Positions 5,692 through 12,509 of a stretch of 14,656 nt of DNA are shown here, one piece after another. This DNA comes from Anaerolineae bacterium (GTDB taxonomy: Bacteria > Chloroflexota > Anaerolineae > Aggregatilineales > Phototrophicaceae): assembly GCA_014379235.1 (NCBI GenBank), contig JACMMD010000924.1, forward strand, positions 1 to 14,656, written 5' to 3'. The notes under the pieces are model-generated. The model was given only the letters and a program-made list of their open reading frames with translations, was not told the DNA's origin and ran no database searches. Made by a program: the position numbers and the translations under genes. Within the stretch, counting starts at the first letter, position 1, and each line of letters begins with the position of its first letter.

Positions 5692-8604
5692 TTGCAGCAG
5701 CGCTTTTATCGCTCTTGGCCGCTGTTCGCGCTGCTGGCGCTGACGCTGGTCTTCTTCTATAAGCTGGCCTTCACCGACCTGATTCTGGCGCGGGGCGATA
5801 CCTTCGCCTATTTCTATCCCTATTGGACGGCCCGCAGCGCGGCGTTCATGCAGGGGCATATACCCCTGTGGTCGCCGGAATTGTTCATGGGCGTTCCACT
5901 GCTGGCGAACATCCAGCTAGGCACGTTCTACCCGCTCAACTGGCCGCTGTCTCCGCTTGCTACTCCCGATGCCATTCGCATCAGCATCCTGCTGCACATT
6001 TATCTCGCCATGAGCGGTGTCTATCTGTTGGCGCGGCGCACGCTGCACTTGCGACGTTTGCCCGCGCTGTTGGCGGCGGCGCTGTATGGTTTGGGTGGCT
6101 ATGTCGGCGCGCACGTCGAGCAGATCAACCAACTGCAAGGGCTGGCGTGGATGCCGATTCTGTTCCTGCTGCTGCACTATGCGGCTCAACGTCAGCGTTG
6201 GCGGCGTTACTCGCTGCTGCTGACGGGCGCGCTGGCTTTGCAAGTCCTCTGCGGGCACACGCAAACGGTGTTCATCAGCCTCGTCGGGTTGAGCGTCTAT
6301 GCTCTGCTGATGGGCACATGGCGGCGGCGAAAGCGGGCGTTCGCGGCGTTGATCGCGGCGGGTGTTGGCGCGCTGCTGCTGGCTTCGGCGCAGTTGATTC
6401 CCACGCTGGAACTGATTCGACTCGGCAGTCGCAGCGGCGGACTCTTGCCACAGCAGGCGATGGCCTTCTCGTTCAACCCGTTTGTGTTGGGGCGAGGACT
6501 GCTGCCCAGTTATGACGGTCAGGTGTTCGGCGAATACGTCGCGTATATCGGCGTGATCGGGCTGGCGCTGGCGTTGATCGGGGCGTTTGGCAGCTTTGGT
6601 AAAAGGCGCAAGGTAGGGGCGCTTCGCGAAGCGCCCCTACCTCAACGTTTACAGTGGGGGCTGTCGTCGCGGGTGGTGTGGGTCGCGCTGGCGGTGATCG
6701 GTTTGCTGCTGGCGCTCGGCGTTTACAACCCGCTCTATTGGACGCTGGCGACCTTGCCGGGATTCAACCTGTTTCGAGTTCCGGCACGCTGGCTGGCGCT
6801 GTTCGCATTGGCGGTGGCGATGCTCGGCGGCGTGGGTTTGCAAACTTTGATGCTGCGCCCGAACCGGGTGCGCTGGTGGCTGATGGGGTTTATCGTGATC
6901 GTCGTCGCTGGACTAGCGGCGGCCAGTCTGCTGACGGATCGCATCCCCGAAGATGTCATCGGCCCGGCTGTGCCGACGCGGGTCACACTGCTGGCGTGGG
7001 CGGCGGCGTTGGTGGTCGGGTTGGCGTTGGTCATCGGGAAAAAGCTCACCGCAGGGATGCAGGGTAGCAGGGATGCAGAGAAAAAACTTATCACAAAGGT
7101 ACAAGGGAACGAAGGTACAAAGAAAAACTTTGATTTAGAAATACACGGAAACGACGGTTTACAGAAAAAACATTATCTAGGGCTACGATACATCGCGCCC
7201 GTTTTGGCGCTGGCGGCGTTGGTCGAGCTATTTTTCGCGGCGGGAGTGCTGCCCTATAACGTTCTCGGGCCGCCTGAAGTGGTCGAGGCGCAGCGTTTCA
7301 CAGTCAGCCAGCTTGAGGCTTACGCCGACGCCGTTACCCCTGCTCCGCCCGGACGCCTGTTGAGCATCACCGATTTGCTGTTCGACCCCGGCGATAGAGC
7401 CACACTGGAAGCGCGCTGGCGAGCGGCGGGCATGAACGATCTGGCCGTTCGTCACGCTTACGTCGCCACCAAAATGCAGGAAACACTCGCGCCGAATTTG
7501 CCGCTCACATGGGGTTTGCCGAGCATTGACGGCTTCGATGGCGGCTTGCTGCCGACAGGCTACTACACCGACTTTATCGCGCTGCTGCTGCCATCGGGAG
7601 AAGAACCGCCGCCGGATGGCCGCCTACGCGAAATGTTGGCGCGTGAGGAATGTCGCGGCGCATGTATCCCTGATATGCGCTGGCTCAACCTGACCAACAC
7701 GCGCTACCTCATCACCGACAAAGTGTTCGACCTGTGGCATGAAGGCGTAGCTTACGACACCGGCATCGAACTGGCTCTCGCGCCCGATGAAACGACGGCT
7801 GTTCGTGACCTTCCGTCCTTCGAGGCCAACGCGCTGAACGTGCTGTATTCGATTGACGACACAGCCACCACAGCAGCGCTGGCAGTTTTTACGCTCGGCT
7901 ATGGCGGCGACGATTTCACGGCGCTGTCGTTGACAGGGCAAGACGAGGTCGAAGTGAATGGCTTGCGACTGGAACGTCTGCAAATAGATGCCGCACACAC
8001 CCCGCTTTCAGTTTCGATACAGGCTCTTGCGCCCATCAATATTCACGCGCTGACGCTGGTCGATACGCGAACGGGCGACTTCGTTCAGTTGACGCTAGGT
8101 ACATGGCGGCGGGCGCTGTCCAGCGACATCAAGCTCTATGAAAACCTCGACGTGCTGCCCCGCGCTTTCGTCGTCTATGACGTGCAAATTGCGGACGATG
8201 CGACGACTCTCGAACTCATGCGTGATCCCGCTTTCGACCCGTCGCAGTCCATCGTGCTGGCCGAAGGTCAAGCGCTGCACACCGCGCCCGCTGGCGACTC
8301 AACCGCCACGATTACGAGTTATGAAGCGGAACGGATCGAAATCCGCGTCGATGCGGCTGACGATGGCTATCTACTGCTGACCGATGCCTACTATCCCGGC
8401 TGGCAGGCGACGGTCAACGGTCAAGCGGCTGCCATTTCCCGCGCCGATTTGATGTTCCGCGCTGTGGCTGTGCCCGCAGGCGAAAGCGTCGTCGTGTTCG
8501 AGTTCCGTCCCGCGTGGTGGCCGGGAAACCTGCTGCTCGGCGCGGCGGCATGGCTGCTATGGGTTGTGCTGTTGGTTTTCACACCGGCGAAGTCCACACC
8601 TTAA
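5692..8604 (+). CDS. YfhO-family polytopic membrane protein
   Basis: 970 residues. The N-terminus has a membrane helix (10-27), then L-x-x-GD (D36), FYPYW, a GHIPLWSPELFMGVPLLANIQ-like loop and FYPLNWPLSP, the order typical of bacterial YfhO proteins. About a dozen hydrophobic helices follow up to about residue 525, then a large extracytoplasmic domain and, near 895-940, the closing 'Y-P-G-W-x-A-x-V-N-G...V-P-A-G...F-x-F-x-P' signature before a last helix. In Bacillus, YfhO is implicated in glycosylating lipoteichoic acid; here the acceptor is unknown. Start: TTG at 5692, because an in-frame stop lies at 5683 and the next ATG (residue 52) would lose the first helix and D36; no clear ribosome site is seen. 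Odd: a perfect palindrome (residues 307-317) and a Lys-rich tandem insertion (about 454-499) interrupt loops without breaking the frame. Confidence 0.85.
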   Translation: MQQRFYRSWPLFALLALTLVFFYKLAFTDLILARGDTFAYFYPYWTARSAAFMQGHIPLWSPELFMGVPLLANIQLGTFYPLNWPLSPLATPDAIRISILLHIYLAMSGVYLLARRTLHLRRLPALLAAALYGLGGYVGAHVEQINQLQGLAWMPILFLLLHYAAQRQRWRRYSLLLTGALALQVLCGHTQTVFISLVGLSVYALLMGTWRRRKRAFAALIAAGVGALLLASAQLIPTLELIRLGSRSGGLLPQQAMAFSFNPFVLGRGLLPSYDGQVFGEYVAYIGVIGLALALIGAFGSFGKRRKVGALREAPLPQRLQWGLSSRVVWVALAVIGLLLALGVYNPLYWTLATLPGFNLFRVPARWLALFALAVAMLGGVGLQTLMLRPNRVRWWLMGFIVIVVAGLAAASLLTDRIPEDVIGPAVPTRVTLLAWAAALVVGLALVIGKKLTAGMQGSRDAEKKLITKVQGNEGTKKNFDLEIHGNDGLQKKHYLGLRYIAPVLALAALVELFFAAGVLPYNVLGPPEVVEAQRFTVSQLEAYADAVTPAPPGRLLSITDLLFDPGDRATLEARWRAAGMNDLAVRHAYVATKMQETLAPNLPLTWGLPSIDGFDGGLLPTGYYTDFIALLLPSGEEPPPDGRLREMLAREECRGACIPDMRWLNLTNTRYLITDKVFDLWHEGVAYDTGIELALAPDETTAVRDLPSFEANALNVLYSIDDTATTAALAVFTLGYGGDDFTALSLTGQDEVEVNGLRLERLQIDAAHTPLSVSIQALAPINIHALTLVDTRTGDFVQLTLGTWRRALSSDIKLYENLDVLPRAFVVYDVQIADDATTLELMRDPAFDPSQSIVLAEGQALHTAPAGDSTATITSYEAERIEIRVDAADDGYLLLTDAYYPGWQATVNGQAAAISRADLMFRAVAVPAGESVVVFEFRPAWWPGNLLLGAAAWLLWVVLLVFTPAKSTP
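6611..6642. repeat. Perfect 32-bp palindrome inside yfhO
   Basis: AGGTAGGGGCGCTTCG is followed immediately by its exact reverse complement. The core has the same GTAGGGGC/GCCCCTAC ends as the intergenic element at 1869-1942, so it belongs to the same family in minimal form. It is translated as the loop KVGALREAPLPQ between membrane helices and keeps the frame. Confidence 0.9.
7052..7188 (+). repeat. Tandem 8-bp and 42-bp units inside yfhO
   Basis: An AT-rich insert in a GC-rich gene. It opens with 8-bp units (CAGGGATG at 7052 and 7068, with variants at 7060 and 7076) and has a second set at 7093-7124 (e.g. ACAAAGGT at 7093, ACAAAGAA at 7117). Read in frame, it gives three imperfect 42-bp units at 7063-7104, 7105-7146 and 7147-7188, encoding 14-residue repeats of pattern G-(S/N)-x-(D/G)-x-x-K-K. 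Predicted position: a soluble loop before the helix starting near residue 500. Confidence 0.75.
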
Positions 8605-8612
8605 ATTCACTT

Positions 8613-8634
8613 TCACAATGTTCTCATATTGTGA
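8613..8634. other. Hairpin downstream of yfhO
   Basis: TCACAAT and ATTGTGA, 7-bp perfect arms around an 8-nt loop, starting 9 nt after the yfhO stop. There is no T-run after it, so it is not a standard intrinsic terminator; it could protect the mRNA end or be a regulator site. Confidence 0.5.
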
Positions 8635-8643
8635 CGCTGTTCA

Positions 8644-8734
8644 CTCATGTGGCTCAAAAGTTACATGAGAAAAGTGCTGCTATCCTTTAAGTAATCGATC
8701 TCACAACATCCCAATTATTGTACGCTTATGTAAC
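8644..8734. promoter_or_regulatory. Inverted repeats before the receiver gene
   Basis: The 170-bp gap 8605-8774 holds, besides the hairpin at 8613, CTCATGT (8644-8650) with ACATGAG (8663-8669), and the pair GTTACAT (8660-8666) / ATGTAAC (8728-8734) 61 bp apart. These could be operator half-sites for the receiver gene. No convincing -35/-10 pair was found. Confidence 0.3.
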
Positions 8735-8774
8735 CCGGTGATCTTCCATGTTGATGAATGCCGTTGGAGTTGAA

Positions 8775-9155
8775 ATGACGAACGAAGCAGCCTTGAAAAG
8801 CGGGCGGGTATTATTATTAGAGGACAACCTCAGCTTGCTGCGGCTCTATAGTAAGACCTTAGCCAAAGCGGATTACACGGTGCATGAAGCTATGACCGTC
8901 GCCGAAGCCGAGCAGCTTCTAAAATCAAATGAATTCGACATCTTTATCTGCGACATGCGTATCGGCGGCGCGCATTCCGCTGACCTGCTGCGTGAATGGG
9001 CAGCACCGCTCAAGGAAAAAGGTACGACGATCATCGCCATGTCGGCTTATGAGCAGTATCGCCGCACATGCGCCGAGATGGGCATCGAGAACTTCATGCC
9101 CAAGCCAATTACGCCAAGCAATCTTATTGACGTTCTGAACACGTTATCAGCGTAA
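8775..9155 (+). CDS. Single-domain response regulator with all receiver residues
   Basis: 126 residues from the ATG at 8775, chosen because GGAG lies 5 nt upstream; an in-frame ATG at 8748 would add nine residues without such a site. CheY-like receiver only: acidic pocket E16-D17, acceptor D60 in DIFICDM, Ser90 in AMSAY and Lys110 in FMPKPI (numbered from this start). It should therefore be competent for phosphorylation by a histidine kinase encoded elsewhere. It has no output domain, so it acts through protein contacts or as a phosphate relay. It differs from the degenerate receivers at 1971-3800 and does not carry their 14-nt leader. Its stop codon touches that of the convergent DUF2071 gene with no base between. 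Confidence 0.9.
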   Translation: MTNEAALKSGRVLLLEDNLSLLRLYSKTLAKADYTVHEAMTVAEAEQLLKSNEFDIFICDMRIGGAHSADLLREWAAPLKEKGTTIIAMSAYEQYRRTCAEMGIENFMPKPITPSNLIDVLNTLSA

Positions 9156-9929
9156 CTACAGCGGCGACAGCCACCAGCCCAACATATCCTGACGTTTGGC
9201 GAAGTGCAGCAAAGGCGCGGTTTGTGGCAGCGCGATTCCTGCGGCCTGCGCCATCGTATTCACGCTGATGTCAGCCTTGGCGGGTTGCAGCGACCATGCC
9301 GGATGATGAATATCGCCACGATAGAGTTTCCGCGCAGAGTCCGCCGTGTACATGCAGTAGCGCTCGGTCAGCCAGTATTCGTGTGTGCCACGCTGCGCGA
9401 TAGACGCCGCCCCAATCGGGCGATATTGCGCCTGAAACTCAGCAGGGTTTCCGCGCTTATCGGTGCGATGTGACTCGTAGTTAACGCTGTCGCCTTGCAA
9501 GCGTGATGTCATATCGGCTTTGAGATACGGCAGACGGAAGAATGCCCGCGCCCCTTCAACTGATAGGCGACTGTCAGCATCCAACGAGAAAAACCAGACT
9601 CCCGGTTTATCGCCATAAGTGACGTAAGTTCGCACGTTGAGTTCAGGAAACGCCGACATCCCCGGCAGCGGCGGCAGATAGCGCCAATGAACGTGGCTCA
9701 TTGTGAAGGGCACAACGCCCACCCAAGCCTGCCCTTCCCACGTATCAAGCGTGAGTTGGGGCGGGATGAGCGGGCGCAGAATTTCCGGCGAAACCGGCCA
9801 ATGCGCGAAAAGCAGATCATTCCAGCGCTGCGACATCACCCATGTGCGCTGCGGCGGCGCAAAATCACGGTGGGCGATGTCGTCCAATCGAACGCTGTCA
9901 TTCGTGGTTGCTGTCGGGTTGGCGCTCAT
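9156..9929 (-). CDS. DUF2071 (YqjF-like) protein
   Basis: 257 residues. The phrases WNDLLFAHWPVSPEILRPLIP, GVVPFTMSHVHWRYLPPLPG, ELNVRTYV and GVWFFSLDADS in this order are characteristic of the DUF2071/YqjF family, which is predicted to share the acetoacetate-decarboxylase fold. The biochemical role is not known; no signal peptide or membrane helix is seen. Length is normal for the family. It is the downstream gene of a minus-strand group with the VOC and AraC-type genes; the gap to the VOC gene is 61 bp and holds an inverted repeat. No clear Shine-Dalgarno site before the ATG at 9929. Confidence 0.88.
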   Translation of the reverse strand: MSANPTATTNDSVRLDDIAHRDFAPPQRTWVMSQRWNDLLFAHWPVSPEILRPLIPPQLTLDTWEGQAWVGVVPFTMSHVHWRYLPPLPGMSAFPELNVRTYVTYGDKPGVWFFSLDADSRLSVEGARAFFRLPYLKADMTSRLQGDSVNYESHRTDKRGNPAEFQAQYRPIGAASIAQRGTHEYWLTERYCMYTADSARKLYRGDIHHPAWSLQPAKADISVNTMAQAAGIALPQTAPLLHFAKRQDMLGWWLSPL

Positions 9930-9946
9930 GATGATCAGCTTTCTAT

Positions 9947-9976
9947 AGAGGTCACATCGTGCTTGAGTGTACCTCT
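9947..9976. promoter_or_regulatory. Inverted repeat upstream of the DUF2071 gene
   Basis: AGAGGT (9947-9952) and ACCTCT (9971-9976) flank 18 bp; ACA and TGT next to the arms extend the pairing with a one-base bulge. It lies 18 nt before the DUF2071 start and could be an operator or an mRNA hairpin. Confidence 0.35.
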
Positions 9977-9990
9977 TAGAACGACCAGCT

Positions 9991-10407
9991 TTAGCTCATT
10001 TGCTTTCTCTGTGACAGGCTGTACCAGTTGCCGCTGTTGTCGCGGAAAACTGCCTCGGTGCCCCACGGCTGATCTTGCGGTGTCTGTATAAATTCGACGC
10101 CCTTTGCAGACAGTTCTTCGTAGTCACGATGGCAGTCATCGGTATCCAGTACGCCGCCGCTCATATGGCCGCTGTCTTGCAGTTGGGCCATCAGCTTGAC
10201 CGATTCTTCATCGAGCGGGCCGTCAGCTTTGAGCGCGTTCAGCACGATTGCGAGATCCGGCTGACCTTTCGGCCCGACAGTCAGCCAGCGATAATCGCCC
10301 ACCGTCATGTCGGCGCGAATCTCGAAGCCCATTTTTTCGGTGTAGAAACGCAGCGCTTCGTTCTGATCTTTGACGTAAATGCCAACATGCGAAAGTCGTG
10401 TAATCAT
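9991..10407 (-). CDS. VOC-family (glyoxalase/bleomycin-resistance-like) protein
   Basis: 138 residues, a single two-module vicinal-oxygen-chelate domain. Module 1 starts LSHVGIYVKDQNEALRFYTEKMGFEIR (His7 is a usual metal ligand position). Module 2 contains SGGVLDTDDCHRDYEELSAKGVEF and ends EAVFRDNSGNWYSL, the common closing pattern. Members bind a divalent metal and act as lyases, dioxygenases or binding proteins; the substrate cannot be read from the sequence. The start is supported by GGAG (complement of 10415-10418), 7 nt before the ATG. The AraC-type regulator gene lies upstream on the same strand, 170 bp away, with a palindromic repeat between; such regulator/VOC neighbours are common, so regulation of this gene by it is plausible. 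Confidence 0.9.
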   Translation of the reverse strand: MITRLSHVGIYVKDQNEALRFYTEKMGFEIRADMTVGDYRWLTVGPKGQPDLAIVLNALKADGPLDEESVKLMAQLQDSGHMSGGVLDTDDCHRDYEELSAKGVEFIQTPQDQPWGTEAVFRDNSGNWYSLSQRKQMS

Positions 10408-10494
10408 GGTTGGTCTCCAAATGCCTGTTCGATTTCCATGCTTATCTTAGCACATCCGTGCGGTTGGCATTTCTCGAAAATTGCGATTGTGTGG

Positions 10495-10551
10495 GTAGGG
10501 CTGACCTGTGTGCCAGCCCACATTCGGGCGAACATATAGGTTCGCCCCTAC
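10495..10551. repeat. Palindromic repeat of the GTAGGG family
   Basis: On the minus strand it reads GTAGGGGCGAACCTA from 10551 downward, nearly identical to the plus-strand beginning of the element at 1869-1942. It contains a hairpin with GGGCGAAC/GTTCGCCC arms and a 6-nt loop (10526-10547), and a second with GGGCTG/CAGCCC-like arms (10498-10519). The plus strand begins GTAGGG and ends with CCCTAC. It occupies a third of the 170-bp gap between the AraC-type and VOC genes. Confidence 0.8.
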
Positions 10552-10577
10552 AAAGATGGATCGCTTATGGCTAAAAG

Positions 10578-11009
10578 CTACTCATCATCCTTGATCCCGT
10601 GCTCGATGCGAAAGCACAGCGGAATAAAGAACGCAGGCGATACATCGGCGGCGGGCGCTGGCTCAGGTCGGGCGCTGCTGCGATAGGCTCCCGGCGCGAG
10701 GCCAACCATTCGCCGGAACAACGTACTGAACGAGCCGAGACTCTCAAAGCCGACCTGAACGCAAATATCCGTGATGGGCATATCGCTGCTGCGGAGCAGT
10801 TCTTTGGCGCGCTTGATACGCCGCAGCACCAGATATTGATGCGGCGTCTGCTTATACACGGCGCGAAACAGCCGGATGAAGTGATAGCGCGAATAGCCCG
10901 CCGCATCGCTGACGTGTTCGAGCGTGATCGGCGCATCATAGTGATGGTCGATGTAGCCTCGCGCAATGCGAATGCGCTCAATATAGATACTGCGTTTGAT
11001 TTCGGTCAT
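10578..11009 (-). CDS. AraC-family DNA-binding regulator, short form
   Basis: 143 residues. Residues 10-108 form the complete double helix-turn-helix of AraC regulators: IARGYIDHHYDAPITLEHVSDAAGYSRYHFIRLFR for the first, then RIKRAKELLRSSDMPITDICVQVGFESLGSFSTLFRRMVG with the usual 'G-F-x-S...F-x-R' recognition segment. There is no N-terminal sensor or cupin domain. The remaining 35 residues are Ala/Pro-rich and end with FFIPLCFRIEHG, which might be a small effector or dimer region. Likely target: the VOC and DUF2071 genes downstream on the same strand (inference). Before the ATG, AGGA with 7-nt spacing could serve as ribosome site. Confidence 0.9.
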   Translation of the reverse strand: MTEIKRSIYIERIRIARGYIDHHYDAPITLEHVSDAAGYSRYHFIRLFRAVYKQTPHQYLVLRRIKRAKELLRSSDMPITDICVQVGFESLGSFSTLFRRMVGLAPGAYRSSARPEPAPAADVSPAFFIPLCFRIEHGIKDDE

Positions 11010-11015
11010 GCTTCA

Positions 11016-11042
11016 ATCCTAGCAATATTGTTGAACCGTCAA
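11016..11042 (-). promoter_or_regulatory. Possible promoter of the AraC-type gene
   Basis: Minus strand TTGACG (11042-11037) and TAGGAT (11021-11016) with a 15-bp spacer. The -10 match is 4 of 6 and the spacer is short, and the same bases contain the AGGA ribosome-site candidate, so only one of the two readings is likely right. Confidence 0.2.
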
Positions 11043-11047
11043 GTCCT

Positions 11048-11150
11048 GCCCCTCATCCCCGGCCCTTCTCCCAGACAAACTCCGTTTGTACAGGGGCGAA
11101 GGGAGCAAAGTCCCTCTACCCTTGTGGGAGAGGGATTTAGGGTGAGGGGC
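11048..11150. repeat. 103-bp inverted-repeat element
   Basis: GCCCCTCA (11048-11055) and TGAGGGGC (11143-11150) form the ends. Internal hairpins: ACAAAC/GTTTGT around TCC (11075-11089), and TCCCTCT with AGAGGGA around CCC/GGG (11111-11134). The CAAAC-NNN-GTTTG core recalls the one at 1912-1924. It fills the 143-bp gap 11010-11152 and ends 2 bp after the stop of the minus-strand PA14/SH3b gene, so it may shape the end of that transcript. Similar dispersed elements are common in some Chloroflexota and cyanobacteria (general knowledge). Confidence 0.75.
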
Positions 11151-11152
11151 CT

Positions 11153-12187
11153 CTACCTAATCGGCACGTCTTCTATATCACCCTCAAGGACAGTCAAGAA
11201 CTCGGAGAACAACCATCCGGTTGTGCCCGCGTAACTCACCTGCCACCACAGTCCATCAGGTGTTTGCCCCAAAACCGGCACGATCTGACCCCAAGGCACA
11301 CGCCCGATCTGTTCCGATTCGGCATCGGGCAAAGCGCGCAGTTTCATCACGGCGTGGGTTTGTCCCACCACGCCCGTATCTCCCGGCAGATTGAAGGTCG
11401 TGAATGCGCTGACTTCCGGCGCATTGAACTCGTTGCCATTGACGTTCAAATAGTAGCTGAAGGCCCAGCCCTGAAAGCCGCTCAGTTGCAGCAGATACCA
11501 TGTATTGTTGTCGTTGCGCCCGATGATCTGATAGGTTTGCCCGCGTCGGATACGTCCGATCACGTTCGCGCCAAGAAACGGGCCGTCTCGCACCAACAGC
11601 ACCGTCGCCCGAATTACCGTTACGGATACTGCGCCCTCTGGAACACTCGGCAGCGGCGTTACATAAGGCGTCGGTGTAAAAACTGCCGTTGGCACGGCGG
11701 TTGGGCCAGCAGCTTGCGTAAGCTGCCACGAGAGTTGAAGTTGTGCATCACCGACGTTCTCCAGATATTCGACGCGCAAGTTGTGAGTTCCCGCGCTGAG
11801 GTCAACTGTGGCCTGTACCGTGCGAATCGCGCCGGCGTTGAACTGGTCGATGACGAGGTTGTTGTCGATAAACAGGCGTATACCGTCGTCAATCGTCGCC
11901 GTGAATGTATACTGCCCCTGTTGGAAGGTGTCTGTCGTGTTCCAACGCACCGAGAACTCATCCGGGTCGATCTGTCCCGGCGCGGGGCTGCCATCGCCCC
12001 AGTTGAACGACAGCGCCGCATCGGTGCGCGTGAGGGTCGGTGAACCGGACAAATTGGGATTGTTGAAATATTCACCGACCCAATTCGTGCCGAAGGTCTG
12101 CTGCGCTCTGACAACGATCACCACTGCGAACGACAGGACGAGAACAAGCGCGATGAGCGCCAGCAAAGTCTTACGCCGTTGGTTCAT
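11153..12187 (-). CDS. Membrane-anchored PA14/SH3b surface protein
   Basis: 344 residues from the ATG at 12187, preferred over the in-frame TTG at 12193 because GAGGGGG stands 7 nt before the ATG. Order: basic N-terminus and one hydrophobic segment (about 6-28, signal anchor or uncleaved signal); a PA14-like beta domain (about 33-157) with WVGEYFNNPNLSGSP and the hallmark YTFTATIDDGIRLFIDNNLVID; a Thr/Pro linker (about 160-185); then two SH3b-type modules (about 190-255 and 275-337), each with a 'V-R-x-G-P / L-R-A-L-P...I-G-R...W' pattern and a closing G-W segment. PA14 often binds carbohydrate and SH3b often binds cell-wall or matrix material, so an envelope-binding role is likely. No enzyme domain is present. 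The gene is divergent from the SIMPL gene, sharing a 322-bp intergenic region. Confidence 0.85.
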   Translation of the reverse strand: MNQRRKTLLALIALVLVLSFAVVIVVRAQQTFGTNWVGEYFNNPNLSGSPTLTRTDAALSFNWGDGSPAPGQIDPDEFSVRWNTTDTFQQGQYTFTATIDDGIRLFIDNNLVIDQFNAGAIRTVQATVDLSAGTHNLRVEYLENVGDAQLQLSWQLTQAAGPTAVPTAVFTPTPYVTPLPSVPEGAVSVTVIRATVLLVRDGPFLGANVIGRIRRGQTYQIIGRNDNNTWYLLQLSGFQGWAFSYYLNVNGNEFNAPEVSAFTTFNLPGDTGVVGQTHAVMKLRALPDAESEQIGRVPWGQIVPVLGQTPDGLWWQVSYAGTTGWLFSEFLTVLEGDIEDVPIR

Positions 12188-12229
12188 AGACAATCCCCCT
12201 CAAGCAGCATGTCACCGAATATGACGATA

Positions 12230-12235
12230 AGTATA
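12230..12235 (-). promoter_or_regulatory. Possible -10 box of the PA14/SH3b gene
   Basis: TATACT on the minus strand (5 of 6 to consensus), 42 nt before the ATG at 12187. No good -35 box is found at 16-18 bp. Confidence 0.25.
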
Positions 12236-12271
12236 CCGTCCCACAGAGAATCACGCACACCACGTAAATAG

Positions 12272-12390
12272 TACCGAGTTCTGCGTTCTGAGGTTAGCTT
12301 TTAGCACTTTATCCTTTGCACTTTCAGCTCATCATTCTCTACTTTCCTCTCGAACCTCGTGCCTCGAACCTATTCCTCTGTACTTTTGAA
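12272..12390. repeat. Degenerate 7-bp tandem array
   Basis: About 17 consecutive heptads, most beginning CT: e.g. CTTTATC at 12307, CTTTGCA at 12314, CTCATCA at 12328, CTCGAAC at 12349 and again at 12363 with a one-unit variant between. CTCATCA also occurs in register in the array at 5226-5288. The array is the main content of the 322-bp divergent gap 12188-12509, which is otherwise free of genes apart from possible promoters on both sides. Confidence 0.7.
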
Positions 12391-12391
12391 A

Positions 12392-12421
12392 TTGATCGAT
12401 TCGTTCTGGAACTTTTCTAAT
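12392..12421 (+). promoter_or_regulatory. Possible promoter of the SIMPL gene
   Basis: TTGATC (12392-12397) and TCTAAT (12416-12421, 5 of 6 to consensus) with an 18-bp spacer, directly after the heptad array. It would give an untranslated leader of about 80 nt. Confidence 0.3.
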
Positions 12422-12509
12422 GGGCTTTACGTCATACTCACAAGTGCAGCGCAAAACATTGATTCGCGCTGTGCATTTCGCATCTGATAGGGTTAAGGAG
12501 AGCATCACA

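Noticed and set aside
5823..6515. 230-codon open frame inside yfhO
   Set aside because: Composition is Ala/Arg/His-rich and lacks recognisable segments; yfhO in the other frame has family signatures throughout.
8613..8634. CRP/FNR-like operator
   Set aside because: The half-sites are in the order TCACAAT...ATTGTGA, the reverse of the TGTGA...TCACA arrangement, and the spacing is 8, so only a hairpin is claimed.
8748..8774. ATG at 8748 as start of the receiver
   Set aside because: The extra nine residues are not part of the receiver fold and the ATG at 8775 has GGAG at good distance.
10599..11234. 211-codon plus-strand frame opposite the AraC-type gene
   Set aside because: It runs through the inverted-repeat element and into the next gene; the minus-strand frame has a complete double helix-turn-helix.
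12420..12509. Earlier ATG as start of the SIMPL protein
   Set aside because: It would put 30 residues ahead of a normal signal peptide and has no ribosome site, unlike the ATG at 12510.
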